From Desulfotignum sp. (GTDB taxonomy: Bacteria; Desulfobacterota; Desulfobacteria; Desulfobacterales; Desulfobacteraceae): DNA of 64,000 nucleotides. This document shows positions 18,544 to 28,593 of the stretch, one piece after another (the first letter of the stretch is position 1; every line of letters starts with the position of its first letter). The notes beneath the pieces were generated by a model. That model worked only from the letters and a program-made list of their open reading frames with translations, had not been told where the DNA came from and searched no databases. The stretch spans positions 1 through 64,000 of the forward strand of contig JAABSA010000006.1 in the NCBI GenBank assembly GCA_011390635.1, read 5' to 3'. The position numbers were made by a program, and so were the translations under genes.

Positions 18544-21500
18544 TCAAATGGCCATGACATCATCGGCGAGAACGGCTTCCAGCCGGAACAGCAGCTCATC
18601 CGCGTGCTGCTTCGAAAATACTGCCGGCGGTTTTATCTTCAATACATTGTGATCCCGGCCATCCGTGCTCATCAGTATCCCCAGTTCCTGCATCCGGTTG
18701 GCAAGATGATCCGCCTTATCCCCTAAAGGCTGTTTGTTTTCATCCACCAGTTCAAATCCCAGAAACAGGCCCTGTCCCCGCACATCCCCGATAACGGGGA
18801 ATTGTTTTTGCAGACCCTGCAGTCCTTTTTTCAGATATTCACCGGTCGCACGGGCGTTTTCCATGAGGTGTTCATCTTCAATCACCTGCAGCACTTCCAG
18901 GCCGATGGCACAGGACACGGGGTTTCCGCCGAATGTATTGAAATATTCCATGCCGTTGGCAAAGGCATCCGCCACTTCCCGGGTGCACACCACTGCCGCC
19001 AGAGGATGTCCGTTGCCGATGGGTTTGCCGATGGTAACAATATCGGGCACCACACCATGGAGAGCAAACCCCCAGAAGGTTTGCCCCATGCGGCCGCATC
19101 CCACCTGCACCTCATCGGCGATGCACACACCCCCGGCCTGTCTGACCATTTCATAGGCCGCTTTCAGGTACCCGCCGGGCAGCTCGATCTGTCCGCCGCA
19201 GCTGATGATGCTTTCACAGATGAACCCGGCCACTCCGCGCCCCGCCTCATGGATGTGTGCGATCTGCTCATTGACATGGGCTGCATACCGCAGTCCTGTG
19301 TCCTCCCCCTGGTACATGCCCCGGAAGGCATCGGGCAGCGGCACGATATGGGTATGTTCAGGCGCGCCCTTCCCCCCTTTTCCATCAAATTTATAGGAAC
19401 TGACATCGATACACCCGCTGGTATTGCCATGGTATCCCACTTCCACAGCGATCATGTCCCGCTGGCCGGTGGCAGCTTTGGCCATACGCAGGGCCAGTTC
19501 GTTAGCCTCACTCCCGGAATTGACAAAATGCACCACTGACAGTGTTTCGGCAAAGGTGGCCAGCAGTTTTTCAGCGAACCGGTTGATGTTGTCATGCAGA
19601 TACCGGGTGTTGGTATTCAACACCGCCATCTGTTTACGACCGGCCCGCACCACCCGGGGATGTTCATGGCCGACATGTGCCACATTGTTCACGGTATCCA
19701 GATATTTTCTGCCGGTATCATCGATAAGAAACGCACCCGCACCCCGGACGATTTTCAATGGGATATCATAGGACAGGCTCAAACTTTTTCCCAGGTGCTG
19801 TTTTCTGAAGTTGAGCACCTCGTCCCTGTCAACCGTCCCCTTTGGTGTCAGGGCGCTTTCCTTGAAAAAAAGATTGGGATCCGGACAGATACTTTTCCAA
19901 ACATCCAGGTGCGAAGGAAAGACAGTTTTTGGAAAATCATGACCAGGTACCGGCATATCCAGCATCACCTGAAAATGCAGATGGGGTGCCTGGCCCCCGT
20001 TTTCTTGTGCATACCCCACATATCCGAGCAGACTGCCTTTTTCAATGCACTGATTTTCCGCAGGCATATATGCCGCAGCATCACCCAGGCGGCTGTAAAC
20101 GGTGTAAAAACGGCTCCCTTCGGGGGTGTGATGGGCCAGGACAACTGTGGTGCCGCAGTCTGTATCTTTTTTTGTTCCCAGGACCGCACAGACAGTGCCC
20201 TTGAAAAGGGCATATACCGGTGTGCCTGCCGCCACCCATACATCGATTCCCAGGTGAGCGGTCCGATATAGCGGTCCGCTGTTTCCCTCAATTGTATCCG
20301 TATCCGTTTTTCCGTCATCGGTTTTGCCGGCACCACCAAAATCAGGCATCCGGTGCTCCAGGTATCCGCCGGCAGGCAGTGCATTTTTATGCTGCCTGCC
20401 AAGCCTGTCCAGGCGGAAGGCCAGCAGATCATTGTCCGTATAATCACAACTGTTTCCCAGCCAGGTGCTGCCGACACCCAGATCCACCCGGACAGCACAG
20501 GGACCAACATCCCCTTTTTTTTCATCCGGAGAGAACAGATCTCCCAGACAGAGATCACACCCCTTTGCCCAGCGGGTAAAGGTATTTTCCAAAGGATGGG
20601 GCACAAATCCGCAGGCCTGGCGAAAACTGTAATGGGCAAAATTTTCATCCACTGTCTGCCATTTTTCCAGCACGTCCCAGGCCGGCTTTTCACTGATCAA
20701 AAGATAGGTATTGTCCGGCTCTTTTACACGGTTGAGGGCCGACTGCGTGACACTTATCACCAGGCGCATGGCCGCCAGCGTATAGAGCATGGCCAGTTCC
20801 TGTTCTTTCAGGGCAAATGTCTGGTGGTATCCCTTGACCACACACAGGGCTGCCCCAAGGACATCGGGCTTTCCCATGACCGCATAGGCAACCGCCACTG
20901 CCAGATCATTGATGGTCTGGGTATGCACCGCATCCCCGTAATCAATGATGGCTGCAACCTCAGGGCGATGCAGGTCCTGGGTGACCACCACATTATTGTC
21001 ATTGACATCGTTGTGCACCACGCTTTTGCGCAGATGCCGGTAAGGTTCCTGTATCCGGCCAAACTTTTCGTGAAAAAATCCAAGGATTTTCTGTTGTTCT
21101 TCTGTGAACAGATGAAGATACTCACAGGTCCAATCTGCCCGAGCCACATCCCAAACCAGGTTTCTGCGGGCCATGTCATGATCAAACCCCTGCAATGCCT
21201 TTGTCACCCGCCCTGCCTGCCGGCCTAAACTGATCAGCAGCCGGTCGGTGACCGGATTCACACGGGACCACAGCCGGCCGTCAATCCAGGACAAAAGTCT
21301 TACCAGACGTAGATTTCCCGCATCGTCCGTGATCTCACAGACAAACCGTCCGTCTGCTGACGGCACCGCCGCCGGGCACTGCAGGGTCACATCACTTGCT
21401 GCCACATAATCCAGCAGGGCCTGCTGGAATTGCATATAACCGGGTGACACATCCGGCCGGCTGATCTTGAGCACAAACCGCCTGGAACCGTCCGTGATCC

Positions 21501-21621
21501 TGAAGTTGAAATCCAGCTCCCCGGGAAGGGGTACCATATCCCCTGATATCCGGTAAAGGAGACGGGCGATGTCCGCAGCCTGATCAATGGTAATGCATAT
21601 GGATGAATAGGGTGTTTTCAT
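18544..21621 (-). CDS. Three-domain protein: APH-type kinase, M23 peptidase-like domain, class III aminotransferase-like phospholyase
   Basis: The 1025-residue protein starts with an aminoglycoside-phosphotransferase/hydroxylysine-kinase-like domain (about 1-330; [13 protein letters not shown] and IDYGDA). The middle is a LytM/M23-like domain with metal-ligand patterns HLGID near 455 and HLHF near 548. The class III PLP domain runs from about 600 to the end, with the PLP lysine in TIGKPIGNG near 866. Related eukaryotic enzymes are separate: hydroxylysine kinase, and phospholyases acting on phosphohydroxylysine or phosphoethanolamine. Inference: the protein phosphorylates a hydroxy-amine and then eliminates phosphate and ammonia. 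It follows an LldP-like permease gene by 28 bp. The role of the M23 domain is unclear. Confidence 0.85.
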   Translation of the reverse strand: MKTPYSSICITIDQAADIARLLYRISGDMVPLPGELDFNFRITDGSRRFVLKISRPDVSPGYMQFQQALLDYVAASDVTLQCPAAVPSADGRFVCEITDDAGNLRLVRLLSWIDGRLWSRVNPVTDRLLISLGRQAGRVTKALQGFDHDMARRNLVWDVARADWTCEYLHLFTEEQQKILGFFHEKFGRIQEPYRHLRKSVVHNDVNDNNVVVTQDLHRPEVAAIIDYGDAVHTQTINDLAVAVAYAVMGKPDVLGAALCVVKGYHQTFALKEQELAMLYTLAAMRLVISVTQSALNRVKEPDNTYLLISEKPAWDVLEKWQTVDENFAHYSFRQACGFVPHPLENTFTRWAKGCDLCLGDLFSPDEKKGDVGPCAVRVDLGVGSTWLGNSCDYTDNDLLAFRLDRLGRQHKNALPAGGYLEHRMPDFGGAGKTDDGKTDTDTIEGNSGPLYRTAHLGIDVWVAAGTPVYALFKGTVCAVLGTKKDTDCGTTVVLAHHTPEGSRFYTVYSRLGDAAAYMPAENQCIEKGSLLGYVGYAQENGGQAPHLHFQVMLDMPVPGHDFPKTVFPSHLDVWKSICPDPNLFFKESALTPKGTVDRDEVLNFRKQHLGKSLSLSYDIPLKIVRGAGAFLIDDTGRKYLDTVNNVAHVGHEHPRVVRAGRKQMAVLNTNTRYLHDNINRFAEKLLATFAETLSVVHFVNSGSEANELALRMAKAATGQRDMIAVEVGYHGNTSGCIDVSSYKFDGKGGKGAPEHTHIVPLPDAFRGMYQGEDTGLRYAAHVNEQIAHIHEAGRGVAGFICESIISCGGQIELPGGYLKAAYEMVRQAGGVCIADEVQVGCGRMGQTFWGFALHGVVPDIVTIGKPIGNGHPLAAVVCTREVADAFANGMEYFNTFGGNPVSCAIGLEVLQVIEDEHLMENARATGEYLKKGLQGLQKQFPVIGDVRGQGLFLGFELVDENKQPLGDKADHLANRMQELGILMSTDGRDHNVLKIKPPAVFSKQHADELLFRLEAVLADDVMAI

Positions 21622-21649
21622 GGAATCTGCCTTGTTATCGGGTTGAGTA

Positions 21650-23143
21650 TCACGCAGCCATCCACACCACCACCCCCACCAGCAGGGAGGCGATGATACC
21701 TAAAGGTATGGTCATACGCAAAACAGCGCCTTCTTTACCGGTGGCACCAACCATGGCCGTTGCCAGGGCCACCTTGAAAGGCGAAGATATGGATCCGATG
21801 GAGCTGCCTACGGCCAGGGCCCCTGCCAGCCAGGCCCCGGAGGTTCCCAGCACAGATGCTGCCTGCACCTGGAGCTGGCCGAACAGCATCAGGGATGCCA
21901 CGCCGTATCCGGTTAAAAATGTCCCGACCCAGCCCAGAAGCGGCACAAAAACAGGATAAAAGCTGCCGGTGAACTGCACCAGTCCCCGGGAAATGATCCA
22001 GGGAATATTGTGGGCCGCATCCAGGGCGATAAAACCAGGTCCATATCCGGTATAGGAAATAACCTGACCCATGGCGCCGAACAGGGCCATGGCGGCAAAG
22101 GGCCGCCATCCGCGTAACAGGCTTGTGCCGACAACGGTTTTCAGCTGACTGCCGGATACCTTCTGCAGGGCAACCGTCATAAAAAAAGCCAGAAAAATAT
22201 AGATATAGGCGGAAAAAAAGGGTCGGAAAATAATGGTGTGAACCGGGATCAGGTTGACCGCAAAAACAAGCCGGTCAAATGTCAGGGCCCTGAGAAATCC
22301 CACTGAATTCACCGAAAACAGGCATACAACAAGAAAGGCAAACGGGGCCAGGTCACTTACAATACCGGCGGGAAAACCCATTCGTCCCGGACCTGAAACA
22401 ACAATCAAAACAATCACCAGCACCCCTGCCATGGCCCCTGATACCGGCAGAGCCCCCATCCAGACAATACCCAGGGCTGAAAACCCCAGCAACAGCCCCA
22501 CCCCAATGGCCGGAATGAACCCGCGCCGACCTTCCGGGCCTTTTTCCAAAAACAGCGGTGCGGACATGGCCATGAGCACGGTGGCGGGAATGGAGATCCA
22601 GGCGGCGGCCAGCCCCAGGTCCCGCACAGGAAGGCCGGTGACCAGCGACAGTACCGTAATAATGATGCCGGCCATTTCCAGAGACATGAGCCCGGCATAT
22701 CCGATGGTGGACAAGGCTGCGGCCCCTGTGGCAGACACCCCGGCCGTGCGCAGCATGGGAGCCACCACCGGTTCAGCGATCACACCGGTGCCTTCCATGA
22801 AATTGCCCACCCCGAAGGTGATGAGCAGATTTCTCCCAATGCCGTCACCGGCACCCCTTTTAAACCAGTTCATAATCCGGTCAAGAGACCCTGTGAACAC
22901 CAGCAGATTGGAAAAAAGAATACCGCCCATGATCACCAGCAGCAGGGGCAGGGTTGTCAGCACACCGTCCAGTGCGGACATGAGCCCCACCGGCAAAGAA
23001 GTGTCGTAAAAACCCTTCGCAAGCACAATGGCCCATACAAAGCCCCAGACTGACAACTCCAGTGCAGACCGCCGCAAAACCACGGCCAGAAAGGTTAACA
23101 GCACCACCGGTGTCCAGCTCAACAAAAACAGGCCCGTATCCAT
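21650..23143 (-). CDS. L-lactate permease (LldP)-family transporter
   Basis: The 497-residue protein has about twelve or more hydrophobic helices and the family segments FGVGNFMEGTGVIAEPVVAPML and STIGYAGLMSLEMAG. LldP members move lactate or glycolate with protons. This protein is shorter than typical LldP (about 550 residues) and divergent, so another carboxylate or amine is possible. It lies 28 bp upstream of the kinase/M23/aminotransferase gene on the same strand. The two may form an uptake-and-degradation unit. Confidence 0.75.
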   Translation of the reverse strand: MDTGLFLLSWTPVVLLTFLAVVLRRSALELSVWGFVWAIVLAKGFYDTSLPVGLMSALDGVLTTLPLLLVIMGGILFSNLLVFTGSLDRIMNWFKRGAGDGIGRNLLITFGVGNFMEGTGVIAEPVVAPMLRTAGVSATGAAALSTIGYAGLMSLEMAGIIITVLSLVTGLPVRDLGLAAAWISIPATVLMAMSAPLFLEKGPEGRRGFIPAIGVGLLLGFSALGIVWMGALPVSGAMAGVLVIVLIVVSGPGRMGFPAGIVSDLAPFAFLVVCLFSVNSVGFLRALTFDRLVFAVNLIPVHTIIFRPFFSAYIYIFLAFFMTVALQKVSGSQLKTVVGTSLLRGWRPFAAMALFGAMGQVISYTGYGPGFIALDAAHNIPWIISRGLVQFTGSFYPVFVPLLGWVGTFLTGYGVASLMLFGQLQVQAASVLGTSGAWLAGALAVGSSIGSISSPFKVALATAMVGATGKEGAVLRMTIPLGIIASLLVGVVVWMAA

Positions 23144-23242
23144 ATCACTATCTGCCCTTTTTCATCCTATACCGTGCATGCACCTCCGGAAACCTGCACC
23201 TCGGGAAACCTTTACCACAGGCGCAGAATGTATGTGCATGAT

Positions 23243-24100
23243 TCATATCCGGATACAGCCGTCAAACACCAGGCGGGCCGGACCGGTTTTAAACAGATGG
23301 CCGGTGGTTTTATCCCAGAAAATGGACAGGTCCCCGCCATCCAGGTGAACAATGGCCTGATTTTTGGTCCTGCCGGTGAGATGGGCTGCCACCAGGGCGG
23401 CACATGCCCCGGTGCCGCAGGCCAGTGTAATGCCTGCCCCCCGCTCCCAAACCTTCATTTTCACTGTCTGGTCATCCACCACCTCAATGAACTCCACATT
23501 GGTTTTTTCAGGAAACCTGGGGTGTGTTTCCAGGGCACGGCCCTGGGTTTTCACATCCACATCAGACAGGTTTTTTACAAACACCACAGCATGGGGATTT
23601 CCCACCCACAGCACCGTGGCCACAACCATCCGGCCGTCACCCATGTCAATGGGTTCTGCAATGGCGGTATCCGCATCACTGATAAAAGGAATTTTGGAGC
23701 AGGCCGTCACTGGCACTCCCATGTCCACGCGCACAGAGGTCACCTGGTTTGTCCCATCCATCATCACTTCCGGGATCACGGTACCTGCCGCGGTCTCCAC
23801 CCGGATCTTTTTTTGGGGGAAAATCTTTTTATCATACAGGTATTTTGCAAAGCAGCGCATGCCGTTGCCGCACATCCCGGCTTCCGATCCGTCGGAATTA
23901 TAAATCACAAACCGAATATCATGGTGGACCGCGTCCCGGACCAGGATGATACCATCCCCGCCGATGCCAAAATGCCGGTCGCACAGTGTTTTTGCAAGCT
24001 GCGGGTAGGGCATGGATGCTTCAATGGATCCATCCCGGTCATCCATGACAATGAAATCATTGCCAAGGCCTTCCATCTTTGAAAAATCTAAGTATTTCAC
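23243..24100 (-). CDS. dapF: Diaminopimelate epimerase
   Basis: DapF converts LL- to meso-diaminopimelate for lysine and peptidoglycan synthesis. Both catalytic cysteines are in place: AGMCGNGMRC near residue 75 and ACGTGACAAL near 220. The N-terminal KMEGLGNDFIV is diagnostic. The GTG at 24100 is preferred because it follows AAAGGA at seven bases and gives the usual short N-terminus. An upstream ATG at 24121 or 24151 would add residues not seen in the family. It lies between RNase D and the LldP-like permease on the same strand. Confidence 0.9.
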   Translation of the reverse strand: MKYLDFSKMEGLGNDFIVMDDRDGSIEASMPYPQLAKTLCDRHFGIGGDGIILVRDAVHHDIRFVIYNSDGSEAGMCGNGMRCFAKYLYDKKIFPQKKIRVETAAGTVIPEVMMDGTNQVTSVRVDMGVPVTACSKIPFISDADTAIAEPIDMGDGRMVVATVLWVGNPHAVVFVKNLSDVDVKTQGRALETHPRFPEKTNVEFIEVVDDQTVKMKVWERGAGITLACGTGACAALVAAHLTGRTKNQAIVHLDGGDLSIFWDKTTGHLFKTGPARLVFDGCIRI

Positions 24101-24187
24101 GCCAAATCCTTTCACAGGCATCACAGCCGGCTTTGGGCAAAGGGCAGACAAGCTGGGTGGAAACTTTTGTTTATCTCCTGCTGTTTC

Positions 24188-25321
24188 TCAATTGCATTTT
24201 TTCAGCGTATCCAGTATGGCATCTCCCAGGGCATCCTTTTGCCAGTTGCGCAGCATATCCATGTCATCCAGCGCTTCTCTGGAGCCTGGTTTTTTCAGGG
24301 CCAGGGCGGAAATGGTGGTGTTATTGACCAAAAATCCAGGTTCCATGCCCAGGGATATGCTTTTCTTGTCCCGCATTTTTTTTAAGGCCGTGATCCGATC
24401 CATGACAGCCGGGGTTTTTCTGGGCATACTGGTTTTGGGATAGGATGGCAGATCCCGGTGGGGAAGCGCCATGGCCTTGTCAATGGCCGCTTTGCACATC
24501 GTGCCGTACATCTGGGCCTGGCGTTTGCTCAACATTTTCCGGACCACCATTTCTTCGGCAGATCGGGGCCGGCCTGTTGCCATGGCCAGCAATGACTGGT
24601 TGGACATGATTTTAAACAGGGGGACATCTTTTTTTTCGGCCATGGCCATGCGCACTTCAAGCAGATTTTCCAGCACTGCCAGAGTTCTGTTGTCCAGTTT
24701 GCCCGCACCTTTGAATTTTTTAAAAAACGGGGGCGCATGGTTGTCTTCATAATGCACCTTTGACTGGGCCTCACATTCTTCTTTGGCCCAGTGCAGCCGG
24801 TTGACGGCTCCAAGGCTTTTCACAAGGTTGTTGTGCAGGGCGATGAGATGGGCCACATCCCCCACGGAATAGGCCACCATATCATCTCTCAAAGGCCGCC
24901 TGGACCAGTCCTGTTTCTGGAATTTCTTGTCCACATACACGTCAAAATGATCCATGAGCAGGGCTGCCAGCCCCCGCTCCCGCACATTGAGAAAACGGCA
25001 GGCGATTTCCGTGTCAAACAGATTTTCAATCCTGGCCCCCATTTCCCGGTCAAGACTTCTGACATCAAAATCAGCCCCGTGAAACACCTTGATGATGGCC
25101 GGATTTTCCAACACCTGCACAAAGGAAGAAAAATCTGCAATGGTGAAGGGATCCACCAGAAAAGCTTCCTCTTTGGTGGCGATCTGGATCAGGCAGATCT
25201 TTTCCTTGAAAGAATGCATGGAGTCAGCTTCCAGATCCACCCCTATAATCTCCTGTTTTGAAAGTTCGGCACAGGCTTCTGCCAGATCCGCGTCAGACTC
25301 GATAAAGGTAAATTGCAGCAT
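24188..25321 (-). CDS. rnd: Ribonuclease D
   Basis: The 377-residue protein has the DEDDy 3'-5' exonuclease domain: DLEAD (Exo I), HGADFDVRSLDRE (Exo II) and YSVGDVAHL (Exo III). An HRDC-type helical region follows from about 205 to 290. RNase D trims the 3' ends of tRNA precursors and other stable RNAs. It begins divergently from thrS, about 80 bp away. The C-terminal 90 residues beyond the HRDC repeat are less conserved. Confidence 0.9.
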   Translation of the reverse strand: MLQFTFIESDADLAEACAELSKQEIIGVDLEADSMHSFKEKICLIQIATKEEAFLVDPFTIADFSSFVQVLENPAIIKVFHGADFDVRSLDREMGARIENLFDTEIACRFLNVRERGLAALLMDHFDVYVDKKFQKQDWSRRPLRDDMVAYSVGDVAHLIALHNNLVKSLGAVNRLHWAKEECEAQSKVHYEDNHAPPFFKKFKGAGKLDNRTLAVLENLLEVRMAMAEKKDVPLFKIMSNQSLLAMATGRPRSAEEMVVRKMLSKRQAQMYGTMCKAAIDKAMALPHRDLPSYPKTSMPRKTPAVMDRITALKKMRDKKSISLGMEPGFLVNNTTISALALKKPGSREALDDMDMLRNWQKDALGDAILDTLKKCN

Positions 25322-25403
25322 CTTTTCCCTTGATTGTTGGCATCACTTTATTTAAAATCTTTATTTTTATATCCAAAACCTTTTAAATACAATGGAAAAT
25401 AAG

Positions 25404-27314
25404 ATGGTAACCATAACATTTCCAGACAATAGTATAAAGCAGTTTGCGCAATTTCCCACGGGCATGGATGTGGCGGCCGGCATTTCAGAGGGGTTTGCCA
25501 GAAACTGCGTGGCCATGAAAATCGATGACCGGCTGCTGGATTTACGCCGTCCCATCAAAAACGATGCCCACATCAATTTCATCACGGTGAACGATGACCA
25601 GGCCCTGGATATTCTGCGGCATTCTGCAGCCCATGTCATGGCCGAGGCCGTGCTCAACCTGTATCCGGACGCAAAACTTACCATCGGCCCTGTGGTGGAA
25701 GACGGATTTTATTATGACATTGACATGCCCCCGATTTCCGAAGATGACCTGGGAAAAATTGAAGCGGAAATACAAAAAATTATCAAGGCCAAAGCCACAT
25801 TTGAACGCCAGGTTGTGTCCAGGCAGGAAGCGCTGGATATTTTTACAGACAATCCCTTCAAGCTGGAATTGATCAATGAACTTGCCGACCAGGAGATCTC
25901 CCTGTACAAGAACGGCAAATTCATTGACCTGTGCCGGGGTCCCCACATCCCCCATACCGGGATGATCAAAGGCATAAAGCTCATGAAAATCTCGGGCGCC
26001 TACTGGCGGGCGGACCAGTCCAGAGAACAGCTGCAGCGGCTTTACGGCACCGCGTTTTTTGACAAAAAGCAACTCAACCAGTACCTGCATCTCATTGAAG
26101 AAGCCAAAAAAAGGGACCACCGCAAACTGGGTACCCGGCTTGATCTGTTTTCCTTTCATGACGAAGCACCGGGCATGGCCTTTTTCCATGCCAGGGGAAT
26201 GGACATGTGGAATGCCCTGCTGGATTACTGGCGTGCGGCCCACCGGGCGGCAGGATATGTGGAGACCAAAACCCCTGTCATGCTCAACCGCAAATTATGG
26301 GAAAAGAGCGGTCACTGGGAAAATTACAGAGAAAACATGTATACATCGGTCATTGATGATGAAGAATATGCCATTAAGCCCATGAACTGCCCCGGTGGCA
26401 TGATCCTGTTCAAGACCCGGTCCTATTCCTACCGGGATTTGCCCCTGCGGGCCGGAGAAGTAGGCCTGGTGCACCGCCATGAACTTTCAGGTGCCCTGTC
26501 CGGCCTGTTCCGGGTCCGGTCATTTCACCAGGATGACGCCCATATTTTCATGACCCCGGACCAGATCGAGACAGAAGTGTTAGGGGTGCTGCATCTGTCT
26601 GAAAAGATCTACCAGCAGTTCGGCCTGACCTTTCACCTGGAACTGTCCACCCGGCCGGAAAAAGCCATCGGCTCGGATGCCCAGTGGGAAGAAGCCACCA
26701 ACGGGCTGAAGGCAGCCTTGAAACAATACGGCAGAGAATACATCATCAATGAAGGAGACGGCGCGTTTTACGGTCCCAAGATCGATATCCATATCAAAGA
26801 TGCCCTGGGAAGAACCTGGCAGTGCGGCACGGTGCAGCTGGATATGGCCCTGCCGGAACGCTTTGATCTGACCTACAAGGGCAAAGACAATGAAAAGCAC
26901 CGGCCCATTATGATCCACCGGGTGATCTACGGCTCCATGGAGCGGTTTTTCGGCATCCTGGTGGAACATTTTGCCGGGAAATTTCCGCTGTGGCTGGCAC
27001 CGGTTCAGGCGGTGATCCTGCCCATTACCCAGGACCTGAGCGATCATGCAGGGATTGTGAAAAAAGACCTGGATGCGGCCGGCATCCGATGCGAGGTGGA
27101 CCTGCGCAACGAAACGCTGAAAAAGAAGATCCGGGAAGCCCAGGTCAATTATGTGCCTTTGATCATCACCATCGGTGAAAAGGAAAGAGAAAGCAAAACC
27201 CTGTCTGTGCGCACCCTGGACGGCAAGGTCAAAATGGGGGTTTCCATGGAAGCCTTTGTCACTCCGGTTTTGGGCCACATCAAAAAACGGATCCTGGATG
27301 ACATTATTTTATAG
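25404..27314 (+). CDS. thrS: Threonine--tRNA ligase
   Basis: ThrRS charges tRNA-Thr. All parts are present: an N-terminal TGS domain (MVTITFPDNS), an editing domain with HSAAHVMAEAV and CRGPHIPHTG, the class II core with MNCPGG and RHELSGALSGLFRVRSF, and the C-terminal anticodon-binding domain. The ATG at 25404 matches the family N-terminus and follows GGA, whereas an ATG at 25392 would add four residues. The stop is TAG, followed by TGA two codons later. The end overlaps the start of alr by 17 bases. Confidence 0.95.
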   Translation: MVTITFPDNSIKQFAQFPTGMDVAAGISEGFARNCVAMKIDDRLLDLRRPIKNDAHINFITVNDDQALDILRHSAAHVMAEAVLNLYPDAKLTIGPVVEDGFYYDIDMPPISEDDLGKIEAEIQKIIKAKATFERQVVSRQEALDIFTDNPFKLELINELADQEISLYKNGKFIDLCRGPHIPHTGMIKGIKLMKISGAYWRADQSREQLQRLYGTAFFDKKQLNQYLHLIEEAKKRDHRKLGTRLDLFSFHDEAPGMAFFHARGMDMWNALLDYWRAAHRAAGYVETKTPVMLNRKLWEKSGHWENYRENMYTSVIDDEEYAIKPMNCPGGMILFKTRSYSYRDLPLRAGEVGLVHRHELSGALSGLFRVRSFHQDDAHIFMTPDQIETEVLGVLHLSEKIYQQFGLTFHLELSTRPEKAIGSDAQWEEATNGLKAALKQYGREYIINEGDGAFYGPKIDIHIKDALGRTWQCGTVQLDMALPERFDLTYKGKDNEKHRPIMIHRVIYGSMERFFGILVEHFAGKFPLWLAPVQAVILPITQDLSDHAGIVKKDLDAAGIRCEVDLRNETLKKKIREAQVNYVPLIITIGEKERESKTLSVRTLDGKVKMGVSMEAFVTPVLGHIKKRILDDIIL

Positions 27315-28593
27315 CCATGATCCGGTCCGGCCGGGTTCTTTATCCGGCACCCCGGCAGATCCCCTGCAGCAGTCTTTGTTTTCCAGACCGCCCCACACCC
27401 GCATCGAGGTGGATTTGTCTGCCATTGCCCGCAACATCCAGGTTGTAAAGCAGCACTGCAGACCCGGTACAAAGCTCCTGGCTGTGGTCAAGGCCAATGC
27501 CTATGGACACGGGGCTGTTCATGTGGCAAACACCGCCCTGGCGTGGGGTGCAGATTTTCTGGGAGTGGCACGGATATCCGAGGCAGTGCAGCTGCTGGAA
27601 GCCGGTATCCGGTCACCCATGCTTGTTTTCGGCGATGTTTGGCCACTGCAGGCGGTGCACGGACAGGCCCATGGCATCCGGATCACCCTCACCAGCCTGT
27701 CATCTGCAAGGGCTGTATCAGCGGTTGCGCTTTCCCATGGCTGCACCGTCACCGCCCACATCAAAATCGACACCGGGATGGGAAGGCTGGGCCTGTGTGC
27801 CGGTGTGAATATGGACCGGACCATGGCAGACCTGGAAGCCATTATGCAGCTGGAAAACCTGGCCATCGAAGGGATCTATACCCATTTTGCCAATGCCGAT
27901 GCCAAAGACAAAACCCATACCGACCAGCAGCTGGCGCTTTTTTCACAGGTTCTGGGCAGGCTTGCTGAAAAGAATCTGGTGCCGGATATTGTCCATGCAG
28001 CAAACAGCGCCGCCACCCTGGAAATACCGGACAGCCATTTCACCATGGTCCGGCCCGGTATCTCCCTGTACGGGCTGTGCCCGGGCCCTGGAATCGACTG
28101 CACAGATCTCACGCCGGCCCTGTCCATCCTCTCCAGAATCATTCAGCTCAAACAGGTGCCCAAAGGCTTTGCCGTATCTTACGGAAGTACCCATATCACG
28201 GACCGGGCCACCACCATTGCCACCATCCCGGTGGGATATGCCGACGGCTATTCCCGGCTATTTTCCGCAAAAGCCCATATGCTGGTCAAAGGGCAGCGGG
28301 CAAAAGTGGTCGGCCGGGTATGCATGGATTTCACCATGATCGATGTGGGGCATATACTTGACGCGGGATTGGGAGATGAGGTGGTGATTCTCGGATCCCG
28401 GGGCAGTGACACCATATCCGCAGATGAACTGGCAAAACTTGCCAATACCATCAACTATGAGATCGTGGCGGGCCTCACCAGCCGGATGCCCGTTTTTTAC
28501 CGGCAGCCGCCCCATCATCATATTCCCGAATCCCACGTATCCCAACAGCCGTCCCATGACGTCAACCAGGAGGTCCATGGCCATGACAACTGA
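27298..28593 (+). CDS. alr: Alanine racemase
   Basis: Alr interconverts L- and D-alanine for peptidoglycan. The PLP lysine is in LLAVVKANAYGHG. The second catalytic base, tyrosine, is in the SYGSTH region. The barrel and the C-terminal beta domain (GRVCMDFTMIDV) are complete. The best start is the ATG at 27298, overlapping the end of thrS. It leaves an unusual 35-residue N-terminal extension rich in Pro and Ser before the barrel. Its end overlaps the next gene by 11 bases, so alr, the CapA-like gene and the racemase gene form a coupled set. Confidence 0.9.
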   Translation: MTLFYSHDPVRPGSLSGTPADPLQQSLFSRPPHTRIEVDLSAIARNIQVVKQHCRPGTKLLAVVKANAYGHGAVHVANTALAWGADFLGVARISEAVQLLEAGIRSPMLVFGDVWPLQAVHGQAHGIRITLTSLSSARAVSAVALSHGCTVTAHIKIDTGMGRLGLCAGVNMDRTMADLEAIMQLENLAIEGIYTHFANADAKDKTHTDQQLALFSQVLGRLAEKNLVPDIVHAANSAATLEIPDSHFTMVRPGISLYGLCPGPGIDCTDLTPALSILSRIIQLKQVPKGFAVSYGSTHITDRATTIATIPVGYADGYSRLFSAKAHMLVKGQRAKVVGRVCMDFTMIDVGHILDAGLGDEVVILGSRGSDTISADELAKLANTINYEIVAGLTSRMPVFYRQPPHHHIPESHVSQQPSHDVNQEVHGHDN

